From NCBI RefSeq assembly GCF_052324685.1, contig NC_135219.1:22020758-22084757 (forward strand): a stretch of 64,000 bases of DNA, written 5' to 3'. The DNA is from Brachyhypopomus gauderio (lineage: Eukaryota; Chordata; Actinopteri; Gymnotiformes; Hypopomidae). The notes beneath the pieces were generated by a model. That model was not told the origin of the DNA. It saw only the letters and a program-made list of their open reading frames with translations, and did not search any database. Shown here piece after piece: positions 24,190 to 37,035 of the stretch. The position numbers were made by a program, and so were the translations under genes. The stretch's first letter is position 1; every line of letters starts with the position of its first letter.

Positions 24190-24960
24190 GATGATCTTCT
24201 CAAATATCCATGCTATTTACTGCAGTGTCTTGTGGTCCAAGATGATGTAATTCCCAAACCAGGCAATGATGCAGCTATTCAGGATACTCTCTATTGTCCC
24301 TCCTAAAATTATTGGGGGGGGGGGGGGGGGGGGGGAGGGCTGCTGGGCTTTCTTGGCTATGGAGCCCAGGGGGCAGGGGGGTGCAGTGCTAAGTGTGGTA
24401 GTGGTGAACGTGCCACTTCTGTTCTGGATCATCTGAGATCTCCTGAGAGCTCCCGGGATCCAGTCGCGTATGGTGGTGATCAGGTGCTCAGTCCCAGAGG
24501 TCTGGAGAATAATGGTGATTAATGCTGAACTGAAATGCTATTAACAGCATTCTAATGTATGTGGCCTTTTTGTCCAGATGGGTGAAGGCCAGGATAAAAG
24601 GTCACAATTGCGTCATCTGTTTAATGGGACAATACCTGAACTGCAGGGGGTCCACTGAGAGGGACAGATGGATCTTAATGTTCCTCATGACTAGACCCTC
24701 GCAGCACTTCATGGTCATGTGCGTAAGAGCAACACACTAAAGACAGGACTCTCAAGGACACAGGACACTGAAGATGTCATCGGCACTGTTCAAAAACATG
24801 TTGAGATGTCCAAGGAACTATATTATGTCCTATGAGATGTCCTGGTCTGCACATCCCCTGAGCACTCCAGCATCCTTATTAACACAGTCTTCCACACATC
24901 AGTTGTGGCCATAGTCACTAGAAGGAGAGGAAGCCATCATACCATTCTTGGCATCAGAGC
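24190..24960 (-). pseudogene. LINE reverse-transcriptase remnant with internal deletion
   Basis: On the minus strand, reading from about 24740 down, [10 protein letters not shown]...[10 protein letters not shown] and THLDKKATYIRMLLI match the reverse transcriptase of a fish non-LTR element (jockey/CR1/L2-like group), followed by frames similar to the WILDFLTGRPQ region. Beyond a 22-base G tract (24314-24335) the sequence jumps to GTIESILNSCIIAWFGN, which belongs to the C-terminal part of the same protein. The catalytic core between is missing. Frameshifts and stops are present throughout. Confidence 0.7.
24314..24335 (+). repeat. 22-bp G homopolymer
   Basis: Pure G tract at the deletion junction of the LINE remnant. 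Confidence 0.95.
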
Positions 24961-27486
24961 ATTCTGAACTTCAAACCACATATAGATGTCATTAAGAACA
25001 TTTGGAAGAGAAGCATCACCATCTCAAACAGGTGATGTCCTTTAAGTGATAAGAAAGTAATAAGCATTGTTATGTGATACGATGTGTAAAATGGATACGA
25101 TAAACCTTTATGTACAATTTACCATATTGTTGCAATGTCTTTATCCACTAATCCCGATCAGTAAATTTCAAATTGTTATTCAAAAGGTTCCATGAATTAT
25201 TCAATAACTGAATAAAAACTAATATTAAACATGTGCAATTACGATAGTAAGAAATGAGCGACTGGACCCACCAGTGAGTTTTTGGAATATAAGTGGTTTT
25301 ACTTTTAAAAAGGAAACGCTCTGAATTCAGTCTTATGCCAATGTTCGTAGTTCATTATCAACTGATTCACTGAATATCTCTCTTCATTACATTTGGCCAA
25401 TATATTTTATTCATCACTGAAAGCATGCTTAGGATTTCTTGAAAGATGTGCCTCACCATGATTCTAGACATATACTCATCTGAAATGTATCTCCAGGTCA
25501 GGCCTAATTTAGTAAACCTACCTAGCTAATCAAAGCCTTACAAAGCATCTGCATGTTAAAGCCAGGTGTGATAGACTGGGTTTGGAAGTCTTATGAATTT
25601 GAAAGCTCCGCACTAAATCCACATTCTTCCTAACAGTTCACATTCTTCAGTAGAAAAAGTATCAATTTTACTTTCAAAGTTACTTTTAACAGATCAAGCC
25701 CCTTTTCTTTATCCAGCTGGATAAAGTGTTAAAAAGTTTTCATGCGTTAAAATTCTTTCTGTAGTCAGGGACTGTCAAAACGTTTTGATTCACTGAAGCT
25801 ACCATTGTTTTGGATTTTATGCATGGACACGAGGATATATGGGGTCTACCCATTGGCCTTGGCTATATGTGCTTCTTTCATTCTCATTTGCTGTGACCTG
25901 TCACCTCCCCCTTCATCGTCCCTGTGTATGCAGAGTGGTGTAGCAGGGAACAAGCAAAGGAACTTGAGACGAATCGGAAACTTTTTTCATATGGGGGTCT
26001 GCAAATGCTGCAATTTTTGTTATGTGTTACACAGATTTCTCATCACAAATATGGTGAAAATGCATGATAAATGTAAGAATATTGAAGCAAAAGTGCAAGT
26101 CAAGGACATAAACCTGGTTATTTGATTACATTTGAATATATAATGCTGTATTTGTCTGATTTTTTAGGCTAATTCCTTAATAAATGAATTTATTCATGGT
26201 TTATGGGTATTAATTGTGTCTGGGAGAAAATTATATATAAAAATAAAATATGAAACAGCCTGCCAATTCACTAAGTAGTAGTGGAACAAAGCTCGATCTT
26301 TTGCATATGAAATCAAGCTAGCCAGACAATCAGGCTTTCTTTGTGCTGCAAGTGCATTACCCCGAGACAAGCCAAGCAGACCCGTGGTGCCAGCTTGGTC
26401 CTTTGAGGAATACCAAGTGTGTATGATTCAGCCCTGGGGATCCTACCCGCAGATGCCTCTGTGTTTCCGCTAAGCCTGCAGAGGCCGTACTGTGGACGAC
26501 GCAACATTAGCCCAACAATGACGAACACATCTTGTTGTGCAGTGATCAGATGGAAACATGCCTTCTGTTGTCCTTGGCCCTGCTCCGGGTTCTTTTTGGG
26601 TACTGTGCACAGGGCATGAAGTGAAAGTAAGAGACATACGTAGAAAGGAGGAGTTGCTGATAGTAGCTTCTGCTTTAGCTGTCAAATGAGTTAGAGTCTC
26701 TTCCTTATGTATCATTCATGTGTAGGTGTTGAACTGTGTCAGACGCAACCTACTCTGTTCACATCTAACTCAGAAGAGTAATCTTTAGACATTATACATT
26801 TCATATAATGTCATTAAGCAGGAAATGGTATAATTGACCTTGTGCACAGAATACATTTACGTCTGGACAAAAATTATATCACGTTGGCAAGCAGAAAGTA
26901 CACCTAGTATTCTGTCTAGAGTCTATATTGTAGTCTAAGTTTCTATTCTGAATAATTAATAATATGTAACAAACACAAACTCTGCACATTAGCACATCCG
27001 ATCCAATCCCAATGTCAGAAACACAGTCTTCCCTCCATTGTCCCACCCCTTTCTTGCCCTAGATATGTACTTGGCTTATATGAATATGAATCAGAAATGA
27101 ATATAAACATTAACTTATGCTAAGCTATGCTAGATCAGGATGTTTTTGAGTCCATCCGAGCTTTCGACTCTGGATTATTTTTTAGGCTTTGCAGAATATG
27201 CTAATACAGCTAATATGGAGGCTTCACATGCTTGTCTGCAGTGTCTATTCAAATACCAGTAGCTGTTGCAGACGAAATGGGATTAGGGTGTCAAATATCC
27301 AACATCAAAAATTGGTTAATTGAGTAGAGAAAACTATAGATATGACATTGTATGTGCAGTTTAGTTTAATCTAAAAGTTTAGTTTCTATCTGTTTTATTT
27401 TAGCAATGTGTGATAGCAGGTATGAGCACAGATGAGACACATGTACAAATAATAAACTTATGAGAGATGCTCCAAAGACTAGGAGA

Positions 27487-27489
<3 letters not shown>
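24961..27489. other. Non-coding, nothing recognised
   Basis: AT-rich gene desert. A somewhat GC-richer patch lies at 26330-26620, with frames of 66-81 codons on both strands but no motif. A 106-codon frame at 25805-26125 is also unrecognised. Confidence 0.45.
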
Positions 27490-27536
<47 letters not shown>

Positions 27537-27553
27537 TGTGTGTGTGTGTGTGT
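27490..27553 (+). repeat. (GT)n microsatellite
   Basis: 64 bp of GT with one GG interruption, followed by GT/GA-rich sequence to about 27580. Confidence 0.97.
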
Positions 27554-27580
27554 GTACATGCATGAGTGTGTGTGTGAGCA

Positions 27581-28944
27581 TAGCTTTGTACTCAGCTGTT
27601 TGTGTGTCCCCAATTCCAGAGTGGTGGAGTGTGAATTAGCTCCCTCAAGCAGATGGCCGGGTCCTGTTCTGCAGAGGTGAAAAGTATCCCATTAGCTTCT
27701 GAAAATTAATGGGTTTAACTTTTTAGTGAAGAGTCTTGAATAAACTTGACCAGCTTGCCTGGGATTCAGCATGGGTCCATATTTAATCAGCTCCCCATTG
27801 TTCCAGACACCTCCCAAACGCAAGTGTGCGTTCACAAACACACTCTCTCCCTCCAGCAGAACTGCTCCTGCTAGGCCGCACATGACAACGGTCTGGAGGA
27901 GCAGGTGACACACATTTAAACTGAGAGACAGCTTAATTGACAGAAAAAAAATCAGTCACATATTATTAATAATCGTTTCATGCAAATTGCAACAGTTGAC
28001 ATTAGGCAATATTCTATGCAACAGCTGTCTTCAATCAGAAGTAATTATAATGCTTGTCAGTCATGTCAGTGAAATAACAATCAACAAAGAGTATTTATAA
28101 AGGAGACTGACATTGCTCAAGTATCATTAAAGCAGTCTATACCTGATCTGGTCAGTGTTAAATCATGGTTAAAGCTGCCTATTCATCCATTTTGGTATTC
28201 CAAACTTATCACAGCAGGAAACTCAAGACTTTTTTGGGGCAAGACTTGGAGGAGTCAGCGTACAACTCCATTGCTTTATCAGTGTTTCTGATGAACAGCC
28301 TGTTCACCCTGACTGAACTAATATGCGGCTACCTTCTACATATAGACCCATATCCATGGTAGCACCAATCCAAGGTTAATCATACAAGCCTTTTCTTTTA
28401 ATGGAGGAAATTGTGCATAGGTGATCAGACTAGTGGAGATAAAGATGTCTGAAAATAGACGTCATTTCAATTGCATCTCTTTTCACGTGCATTTTTGTTA
28501 GGAGAGAGCGAGGCATGCTTATGAATTTGAATATATTTCCATACACTGAATAAATTAAGAATTAATGTTACTGCTTTCAAGGCAATGTCACATTAAAACA
28601 TTGTGCTGATTTGACAAGCATTTGGAGGATTTGGAGATTTTTTTACGGGCAAAGCAGGTATCAGATGGGACTACACCAGAGGAGGATCCATTCTATATAC
28701 AGTATACAGTAGTTCTGCTGCATGGATTGTGAAAGGGCAGTGTCACACTGTTAGTCTTATATCCTTCAGCTCCGAGAATGTTTTACAAGTAAATCTCAAA
28801 CCATTTTATTACATGTTAACAACCAAACAACAAATGCTCTCCTATCCCAGTGACTTATCACCTTTTGCGTGAACCTGTGCTAAATGGAATATGTACATTA
28901 GCAGAACTAAATCGTTTGTTTTGTTTGTTTTTTTTTCCCCTCAG
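27581..28944. other. Non-coding, nothing recognised
   Basis: No gene recognised. A homology-free 65-codon frame at 28165-28362 is likely chance. Confidence 0.4.
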
Positions 28945-29190
28945 CACCATTAAAAATGTGTGGCGGAGAGCGTCACCGAGGGCAACATTAAAAGGGTGAA
29001 ATGTAGTGTTTCCTCAGGGAGCATTTTCATTGGTGTGATTTTGAGCCACAGCATGAAAACAATTCAAAAAATGGAACACAGATGGGAGAATAGCTGCGTG
29101 ATTAGCACTGAACTCCGAGCACAGCCACCGCCGTGCTGCGTCGTAGGTGTGCTATTTTATGGCAAAAGCAGATGCATTCATAAATCCTGA
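28945..29190 (+). other. Candidate conserved non-coding element
   Basis: A non-repetitive, GC-balanced stretch in AT-rich desert, with GGCGGAGAGCGTCACCGAGG (28963-28982) followed by TGATTTTGAGCC and ATTCAAAAAAT words. It follows a T-tract with CCCCTCAG that looks like a splice acceptor (28929-28945), and the 76-codon frame is open across it, but the protein is unrecognised. Conservation is a guess. Confidence 0.2.
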
Positions 29191-32100
29191 ATGTATCCAA
29201 TCATTCTGTATCCGCAGCACAATGAAGCTAAGCGGTTTTAGCTTGATTCAACATGAAGCATTATATTTTTTATACTTTTTTTATTCTGGCATTGATTTCT
29301 TAAAATATGTTATCATCTATTAGTGATTAATTGATTCTGTCTTTAACATGTTCCCTTGTTAAAGGAATTTTAATCTGAGGTTGTATACCTTCATACAATG
29401 ATCGATTTGTTTGTGTGTCTTTAACAACTCCTGCAAAGTAATAAACCACAAATAGTTTTTTAAACAAGTCTTGGATGTTTTGAAGCTGTTAAAGTGATTT
29501 CACAGGAAAGAGAGCCTCTCTCGGTGTGCTAGGCCTAGGTGCATGTTTAAGGTGATAAGATGATCACCGAGATGCAGTGTGTATTTTCCTACTTCCAAGA
29601 GACCAAAGACAGGAAGAATAAAGTAAAAACACGACATCAAAATGTCAAATAAGTGAGGAAGATTATTTGAGTCTGCCGCAGTGCCACTGACAATGTCACA
29701 GCATGAAAGAGCTCGTTTCTTTATCACACCGTTTGTCGTACAACCCTAAGCCTCTTTGTGCCAAACATCCGAAATAAACACCTTCCAGGCAGCGTGCATC
29801 CCTACACTAATTCAATCGATTAGGATCAAAAAATGAAGCTGCCAAAAGGAGTATGGGTAACATCTCTGGAGGAGAGCGGGGATTACTGGCAGGGACAGTG
29901 GTACTATGTTTCTCCTGACAGCACTGTACATCCCTCTAGTCTAGTCAATGGTGTGGGAGCCAGTGACAGCATCATAAAATGTTCAGTCGGACATACTGAT
30001 CCAGACATACCGATAATACAAAAATGGGGGGAAAAAGTACAACATATATCTGAAAACAATACTTGCAGCCATCTTGAAGCTCAACTTTTGTCCAGACTTT
30101 TGACATTCTTGTAGATAACAGCATTCTGTGTAGTGTCAGGAACCACATAAGAGAGTCTATTCTGCATTCAGTAAGGTTTGAAATACTGAGGTACTGACTT
30201 CATTGACCTGCCGTTTGGTTGGCAGGAGTGTATCAGCAGCTCCAGTGCAAAACTGGAAAAGACAAATATGTATTTTATAATAAACTACATCAGCGTATAA
30301 TGGAAAACTGGGTAAATGTTTTTATTCCTTTAACTATTTCCTTTGTGAACACAACTAGACAACGCAGCTACAACCAAGATTTTTCAAACATGCTTCACAC
30401 CATGGATTTTATTTATTTAAGGCACTTTTCCTGTAAATATTTCACAAAATCGTGTGAAATATCACTGGTATGTTATAGCATTCCTAAACACGGAACTGAA
30501 GGTTGTTGTGTGCTTACATCAGCACCTAATACAATCACAGCTTTATACCCACAATATATAAGGCTTTTTCATAAGCCATTGTCAAGTCAGGCTAACAAGG
30601 TCATTGCAGCAAAAGACAGGAAAAAAAATAAACAGGCAAATCTATAGTCATAACACCCACAGAATGACGAGGAACAAGGAGAAACGTCTTTGTAATGCAG
30701 GGCATACACATACAAAGCAACATGGTAAGTATGTATAGCAATGATTTCAATAACTGAAAGCAGGGACTGCCAGTGAGGGCCAACCAAAAGCCGAGGAACA
30801 ATCTGGAACATTGGTAAGAGCGCAGGCTCCTTGACGCTGACCTGTTTTTCATCCTGTGTCACCCTTTGACGTAATACTATAGATGGCCCTGATAGCCTTA
30901 GTGCATACCACATCTATAAAAAGTGGTCATTTGTTCAAGTCACTGGGGAAGTAGAATAACATTTGGTAAAGAAGCACCTATAATTTAGTTTAAACCTACA
31001 GTACGCTTTAGCTAATAGACATGGTCAGCTTACAGGCATTTTAGTTTTCTGATTGCATTGAAGAGCTAAATTTATTGTAAAAGAAAGATAAGGCCTTGCT
31101 GGTTGTATTCTACGTATGACATGGAGGCCACCTAAGGGTATGTAGAGGACCTCTCCATTATCAGAGTGGGGTCCATCAGAAGAGACAATGTTAAGGAACT
31201 TTGTTGGTGGACAATATGAACTGTGTGGAGGGTTATAAGTGTTTATCATCCTAGAGATCATTCTAAGATTGCATTGCTAGGCTGAAGACTCCTATAGCCC
31301 TGGAGTCTGAATATTAGATTTCTCCAAAGTCAATAGAGGGCCTAATCATTAAAGGGAATAAATATTCTCTCCTCTCAAAACTATTTTAAGATGTGCTTGC
31401 TTTGCTGTGGCTTTTTTTTTTATTATGAACATCATATTGCTGACACACACTTTTTAGCCTCATGGCTTCTCATATAAAACTGAATGGAAGAGTAGAAGGA
31501 AAGTTGCCAGAAACACAGGAACGACTTTATTAGACTGGAACACTTTGTGTATCTCCTACAAGGAGTCTGGGTCTATTAAAATGGAGCGAAGTTAAAAAAG
31601 AATGCATAATCTTATGTCAAATACCCCCTTGGGGTACAGCAGACCTTATTTTTGCTGGACCAAACAGAATCAAGCAGAGAAAATACACAGACAAAAATGC
31701 TTGGCAATGTTCATGTACATAACTAGGCATGAATCACTGCCACTTTGCCCCTTATCTCCAATAGTGCCCTTTTCGGTAGACACTGTTTCATTCAGTTGTT
31801 ATACCTCCCACCTGCAAAATTCAACTGCTCAGTTTGCCTGCATTTGGGAGACCTTGTTGAGATAGGTAGATCTGGGATTAGCACCCTTCCACAGCCCTAA
31901 AATTTACCATTAGAAAAATAAAATAATGAGCTCAAGAACAGATGTAATATTACCACTGATGACACACAAAAGATAGATTAAGTCACATTCAGTTGCCACA
32001 AAATTCTAGCAGTTGGTAACCCTGTATGAGATTGTAAAAAAAAAAACACACACAATGTCATTTCTAAACATGAGTTTCTTTATTGTTAGTCAAATGTTAC

Positions 32101-32229
32101 TACTGTTCCTGGCAATATATGCAGCAGGACTCTGTGTCACTTGCTTGTGACCCTTATTGTTTATGTTGCTCACACAATGCCTTTGTGTCATGATGCCAAG
32201 AGACAAACAGAGGGGGCATTGGTATTCGT
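29191..32229. other. Non-coding, nothing recognised
   Basis: Open frames of 93 codons (29833-30114) and 142 codons (30219-30647) lack any recognisable domain and sit in AT-rich DNA. No RNA gene or repeat family identified. Confidence 0.4.
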
Positions 32230-32480
32230 GTAAGGTGGTGCATTATGTGGTGGAGGAAGCTCTGAGAAGCCGTAGGAGACAATTTGCTTCTCCCCCCTCT
32301 AGCCTCCCTGGCAAGTCAAAGTTAATTAGTTTATTTATGAGGGGGCTGGAGAGAGTGGCAAATGAAGACTTAGCATTGTTACTTATACAAACAGAACGAC
32401 ATCTCGGGCAGATTAAAGCAGCTGGCCCACTGCACAGCTCAACGTGAATTAATTACCCAGGAGAGAATTTGGAGCTGATC
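32230..32480 (+). other. Candidate conserved non-coding element with homeodomain-type motifs
   Basis: A non-repetitive stretch with several TAATTAG/AATTAATTA words (AAGTTAATTAGTTTATTTA near 32319-32337, GAATTAATTACCC near 32446-32458) and a CAGCTGG E-box-like site near 32419. This composition is typical of developmental enhancers in vertebrate gene deserts. The 96-codon open frame has no domain. Conservation cannot be tested here. Confidence 0.25.
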
Positions 32481-33616
32481 TAATGCTGCACTGCATGGTG
32501 GGATTCAAGTGGATGTAGGAGATTGTATGGGGAATCCAGCAGAGGTGGTACTACAGTCATTGCCTTGGGCCACTCTTACATATAATCCTAATCCCAGACC
32601 TTGGTAGGGAGCCACAGAGAACATCCAAATATATCTCAAGCATTGCTGTGATGACATTGCAGCACATGTAGCAAAAAAAAAAAAACATATTGCCTCACTA
32701 TACCTTCAGGTAAGATGTTAGCCATTTGGAATGTGCTTGATCCTAAAGTCAGATGCATTATACACGTTAACTTTGAATAGACCACATAGCATATATGCTA
32801 TATATTATGTATAAAATATAAACATATATCTTTTCATTAAAATTGACTGCAAATGTTAGCACCGGTAATTATAGTTGATGATAGATAATAATAGTGTCTT
32901 GTATTATCAATGTAATATTATGTTGTTTTATATTATTATCTTGCTTTTATATTTCAAAACAAGATGAAATTCTATAAAATGAACAGCTACTAAACATTGC
33001 ATAGGTGCCAGGTTTAAAAAGCTGTTTCTGCTCAGATGTACTGAGTTATTAGCAGTTGTTGGCTTTGAATTGTATCTTGGTCTTCTCACATACTATATTT
33101 CTGTTTTTCAGTATAGTAATATCAATAATGATATGTCTCCCCAAAACTAAGATGCAAAGCATTGACAGATGATCCTAGGAGCCAGTTGGGCATAAAAGTG
33201 GAATTTAATGTTTTGCATCCACTTCTGAAAAATAAAAGCAGTAACTATTTTCATATTTCCCTGCAGTTCTACAATCACACAGATCACATCCATGTCAAGA
33301 AGAATTTGATTTACGGCTGCTAAAGGTCACTTGTGCTTTTCATCTGTGTTCACAATGGTTTTCTCATCAGGAATTCCAGTCATTGTCTGTGTTGTGCTAC
33401 TCTTATCACAACGTGTAAACAATGTCTGTTCTTCTCCTCTATCCGTCTTTTAATCCACTTAATTAGTGAGATCTGTAGACTTAAGACTTCTCGGAAATAG
33501 AGAAGATACAAAAAAAAGCAGGTTTTGAACATTATCATCTACTGCATGTTCAAAAGGCTTTAAAACGAATGCCTCATACTTTAACATCCAGAGAGTTCGT
33601 CTTTTGCCCACAGGCA
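32481..33616. other. Non-coding, nothing recognised
   Basis: AT-rich; A-tract at 32672-32684. No gene seen. Confidence 0.45.
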
Positions 33617-33864
33617 TGCCCTGTTGCCCTGCTGCCCTGCTGCCCTGTTGCCCTGCTGCCCTGTTGCCCTGTTGCCCTGCTGCCCTGTTGCCCTGCTGCC
33701 CTGCTGCCCTGTTGCCCTGTTGCCCTGCTGCCCTGCTGCCCTGTTGCCCTGTTGCCCTGCTGCCCTGTGGCCCTGCTGCCCTGTTGCCCTGTTGCCCTGC
33801 TGCCCTGTTGCCCTGCTGCCCTGCTGCCCTGTTGCCCTGCTGCCCTGTTGCCCTGCTGCCCTGT
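33617..33864 (+). repeat. 8-bp minisatellite (TGCCCTGY), 31 units
   Basis: Thirty-one tandem units of TGCCCTGC or TGCCCTGT fill 248 bp without gaps. One unit starts with G instead of T. The last base gives a two-letter order: T C C T C T T C T C C T T C C T T C T C T T C T C C T C T C T. A ten-unit block (units 3-12) recurs at units 18-27. Eight is not a multiple of three and the unit has no stop in any frame, so open frames of 83-180 codons appear on both strands; none is a gene. Confidence 0.97.
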
Positions 33865-34359
33865 TGCTCTCCTAGAGAGTCCAGACTTAAGCTCGAGTCC
33901 CAGTTGACCAGTGTGCTGTTTTTCACCAGAAGAACACTACTATATTCTCCTGAGAATGGGAAGAAAGAATCCACCTTTTCCCCTTTTGCTACAAGTGCCC
34001 CAACAGGTGTGTGTTTTAGATGCGAATTTAATCTGACTGCACACGTGATGCAGGTTGAAAAGATGATGAGGCGGAGGCTTTGTGCACTGGAGAATGTGTG
34101 TTCTTCTGCGCAAAGGGGGAGACCTCTACTGAGATGCTACTACTAATTAAGCTAACATCATTAACTAAATTAGAGGAAGGGAAATATTTTAGAACATCGA
34201 AAACAAAGAATAAGCTGAATTTAAGCACAGCTCTGTAATTGAATGGTTTAATGGGGAACTCTGAAAACATCCATTGTTGAGGAAGTATCTACATGGGTGG
34301 GTCTGCTCCAGAGCTCATTTGCTGTTCCTCTCAATGATTACCCACACCTGCAGCTCATA
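33865..34359. other. Non-coding, nothing recognised
   Basis: No gene recognised after the minisatellite. Confidence 0.4.
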
Positions 34360-34430
34360 ATGGTTCATTTACATGTCCATTTACAGCATTTAGCAAACGC
34401 TCTTGTCCAGAGCAACTTACAGCAGTGCAA
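34360..34430 (+). repeat. Fragment of a common fish interspersed repeat
   Basis: The words TTTACAGCATTTAGCAAACG and CTTGTCCAGAGCAACTTACA are a module seen in very many fish dispersed repeats (usually GCATTTAGCAGACGCT...AGCGACTTACA). Only this core survives. Family not assigned. Confidence 0.6.
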
Positions 34431-36829
34431 TATTCATAAATATATTTTTCTAGTAGCCTGCCTCAGTTTGTTATACGGCCTCTCTTCCCAAGTGAATTAT
34501 ATATATATAAACCTTTGTGAACATATAGTGATCTCTTGTGAATTCCCTACAGTGAAAGGGAAGTAGCCTTTCAAACCACAACTTTAGTCAAATGCTGATG
34601 CTAACAGTCCACTCTTGCCTGATCAAAATATACAGATAGCTTATAATAACTACAGCATCCATGTGAAGCTGTGTGACGTGCAACCTTTCATGAATCAGAA
34701 ATTACATGTTGCAGTCTTGCATAATTTTCCAAGATATCTCCAGGTCAATTTCCAGTGAATAATTCATATTTCATTATTGAGGAAGTGGATGAATTTTAAT
34801 ATTTCCATACATGTATAATGTGACCATTTACCCTCCTTTAATCATTCACCAGGATCTCTTAAAACACAGAAGCAGGAAATTTTAAACATAGTGGGTGTTT
34901 CTGTTTCCTGCACCCTCGGTGTTATGCCAGACGGTGCTAAAGATGTTCCCTCAGTGCATGAGCAAGGTCTCCATAGAAATACATCTCATAAAGATACAGG
35001 TCACTTTGATTAATATTTCACAACCTTTGTTCAGCACAATATATAAAAGTGGCCATAGCGTGAAACTGCTGCATATAAGAAATTCATGTTACTGAGCCTT
35101 TCTTGGCAGCCGGTTGATAAATTCAGAAGGCGAAGTGTGTACGTGCCATCATAACTGTTTCATCTGATATTCACAGCAGTAATCCATGTCAACTAGTTAG
35201 CACTGATTCGTGAATGGAATTATATAACACTTTTTTACATATTTGCTTTAAAAAAATTTTGAATGAAAGATCCTTTCACTTCCAACTACATAGACATAGT
35301 CATACAGTTCATTAAAAAGTAATAAACTGATTTCTCTGCAACATGTACTCATGCATTGAAAATGATCACAAAAAAAATAATTACATAAATATTTCTAAAA
35401 CATTCTGTATATTAGGAAGGCCAACATGAATGGGGCCCAGCAGTTAGTATCATCTGTGTTCAGATGCTCATGTTTTGCACTGCATGTGTGACCGTGACTT
35501 TTAAATTTCCAAAACAAGCCATCACTTCTGTAGCACAGTGATCATCCCTGACATTTATGAATTAATAAAAGGCAACAGAATGTCAGGGTATCTATTTGTA
35601 GGTTTGCCCGCCGAGCACAGACACGTTTTACCTCACATTCTGCATCTAATCGCACATGTGTGCACAAACCACACACTAGCATATTAGGCAATTAATTAGC
35701 TAACTAGCACGGGGTCCACGCACACGGTTTTATGGAGAACATTACTCTGCCATGATAAGGCCTTCACTGCATGTTTCCAGTATTAACAAATGTATGTTAG
35801 TGACAAATAACGTTGCGTCAGACCTCCAATGTCTGATGGGATGAAATCTGATTCGCAATGTTCTGTGGATTTTTGACAGGATGAAATGTGTCTGATTTGC
35901 CCTGAAATGCTCATGTGATTTCAGCGGGCTTGCCGCTCTGAGGATCATCCACGTGCTTCTGCTTCTGTTTTTCCTGTCAGCGCAGGCACGTTAGGAACAC
36001 CACACTCTTCAACAAGCTCCAGGTGGAACCCTATTGTGGTTTTTCATCTCATGAAACCCTAGTACTGAAGGGCTCCGTCAACCATAACCCCAATATAAAA
36101 CTCATATCTTTAAATTGGCATGACTTGAGGGACGTGCTTTATCAAAGGGTACAACAAGAGAATATAGTGCAAGGACATGCTGGCATATTATAATATGCAG
36201 ATTGCTGACATTTAATCCTCTTTCTTTGGTATTTTCAAAAGATTCGACCTACTGTCTTTGTGGATTTGAAGCACTTTGTCACTATTGCACTGCTGCAGAA
36301 GGAAATGTAGGTTTAATTTGAACACTGGGGATGATTCAGTATTAAAATATATAATAAAATCTCTAATGCCCTCATGCCTTGTGTGTAGCTGTTTTAGTTA
36401 AACTAATTGCTTAAAACTGTTAACATTAAATTGTCACAATAAACTGCCATAAAATAATACAACGTAGGCTACATTAGAGAATAAATCTTGATGTCTCCCA
36501 CTTACACATCTTAGGTTAATTATAAATGCAATAATGCCTTTAGCTGGACAAATGGTGATAAAATCTCACCTCCATTTGTATTCGCCCTGTCTTTCTGCAT
36601 TTATCTGCTGCCTTCTGTGGGTGCTGTTACTAAATGCCGTGTTGTATTTAAAGAATGAAAATTGTTTATCTATATCACTAATTTATGTTTAGTTCCTTTA
36701 CGTCCTTCTCATAGATTGTTTTAGCCATCTTGTTGAGACAGAGATGTTATATCATATAGCAGCTGGAGCAGTGTGATTTAAACTAGGTTTGACCAATCAT
36801 TTAATCAGTTGGTGTAAACAGAGAAACAT
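34431..36829. other. Non-coding, nothing recognised
   Basis: AT-rich desert. A CpG-containing non-repetitive patch at 35590-35740 ending in AATTAATTAGCTAACTAGC could be another conserved element. No coding evidence. Confidence 0.4.
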
Positions 36830-36837
36830 ATTACCAC

Positions 36838-37027
36838 CAGTGGCAGAGCTAGACTTTTTTTCAAGAAGTGACCAAGGCTTTATCAGAGGGGTCCATATAC
36901 AAATGAACGAAAGGAAACACATATTTTCTCTTAAAATTACCATTTCCAGTGGGGTGGCACTAGGGGTGGCAAGGGCTTTGTTGGGGGTGGCAATTGCCAC
37001 CCCTGCCCCCCTTTGGCTCTGCCACTG
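36838..37027. mobile_element. Short hAT-type element (MITE) with perfect 8-bp target duplication
   Basis: The 190-bp element has ends CAGTGGCAGAGCTAG / TTGGCTCTGCCACTG, flanked by ATTACCAC at 36830-36837 and 37028-37035. The right half has GGGGTGGCA / TGCCACCCC words that form a hairpin. It is non-coding; the 79-codon frame across it is a shadow. Confidence 0.9.
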
Positions 37028-37035
37028 ATTACCAC

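Noticed and set aside
30219..30647. 142-codon frame
   Set aside because: No recognisable domain, AT-rich context, no splice or promoter evidence; plausible by chance.
33459..34146. Open frames of 112, 171 and 180 codons with octapeptide repeats on both strands
   Set aside because: They are produced by the 8-bp minisatellite, which has no stop in any frame. Both strands and several frames are open at once.
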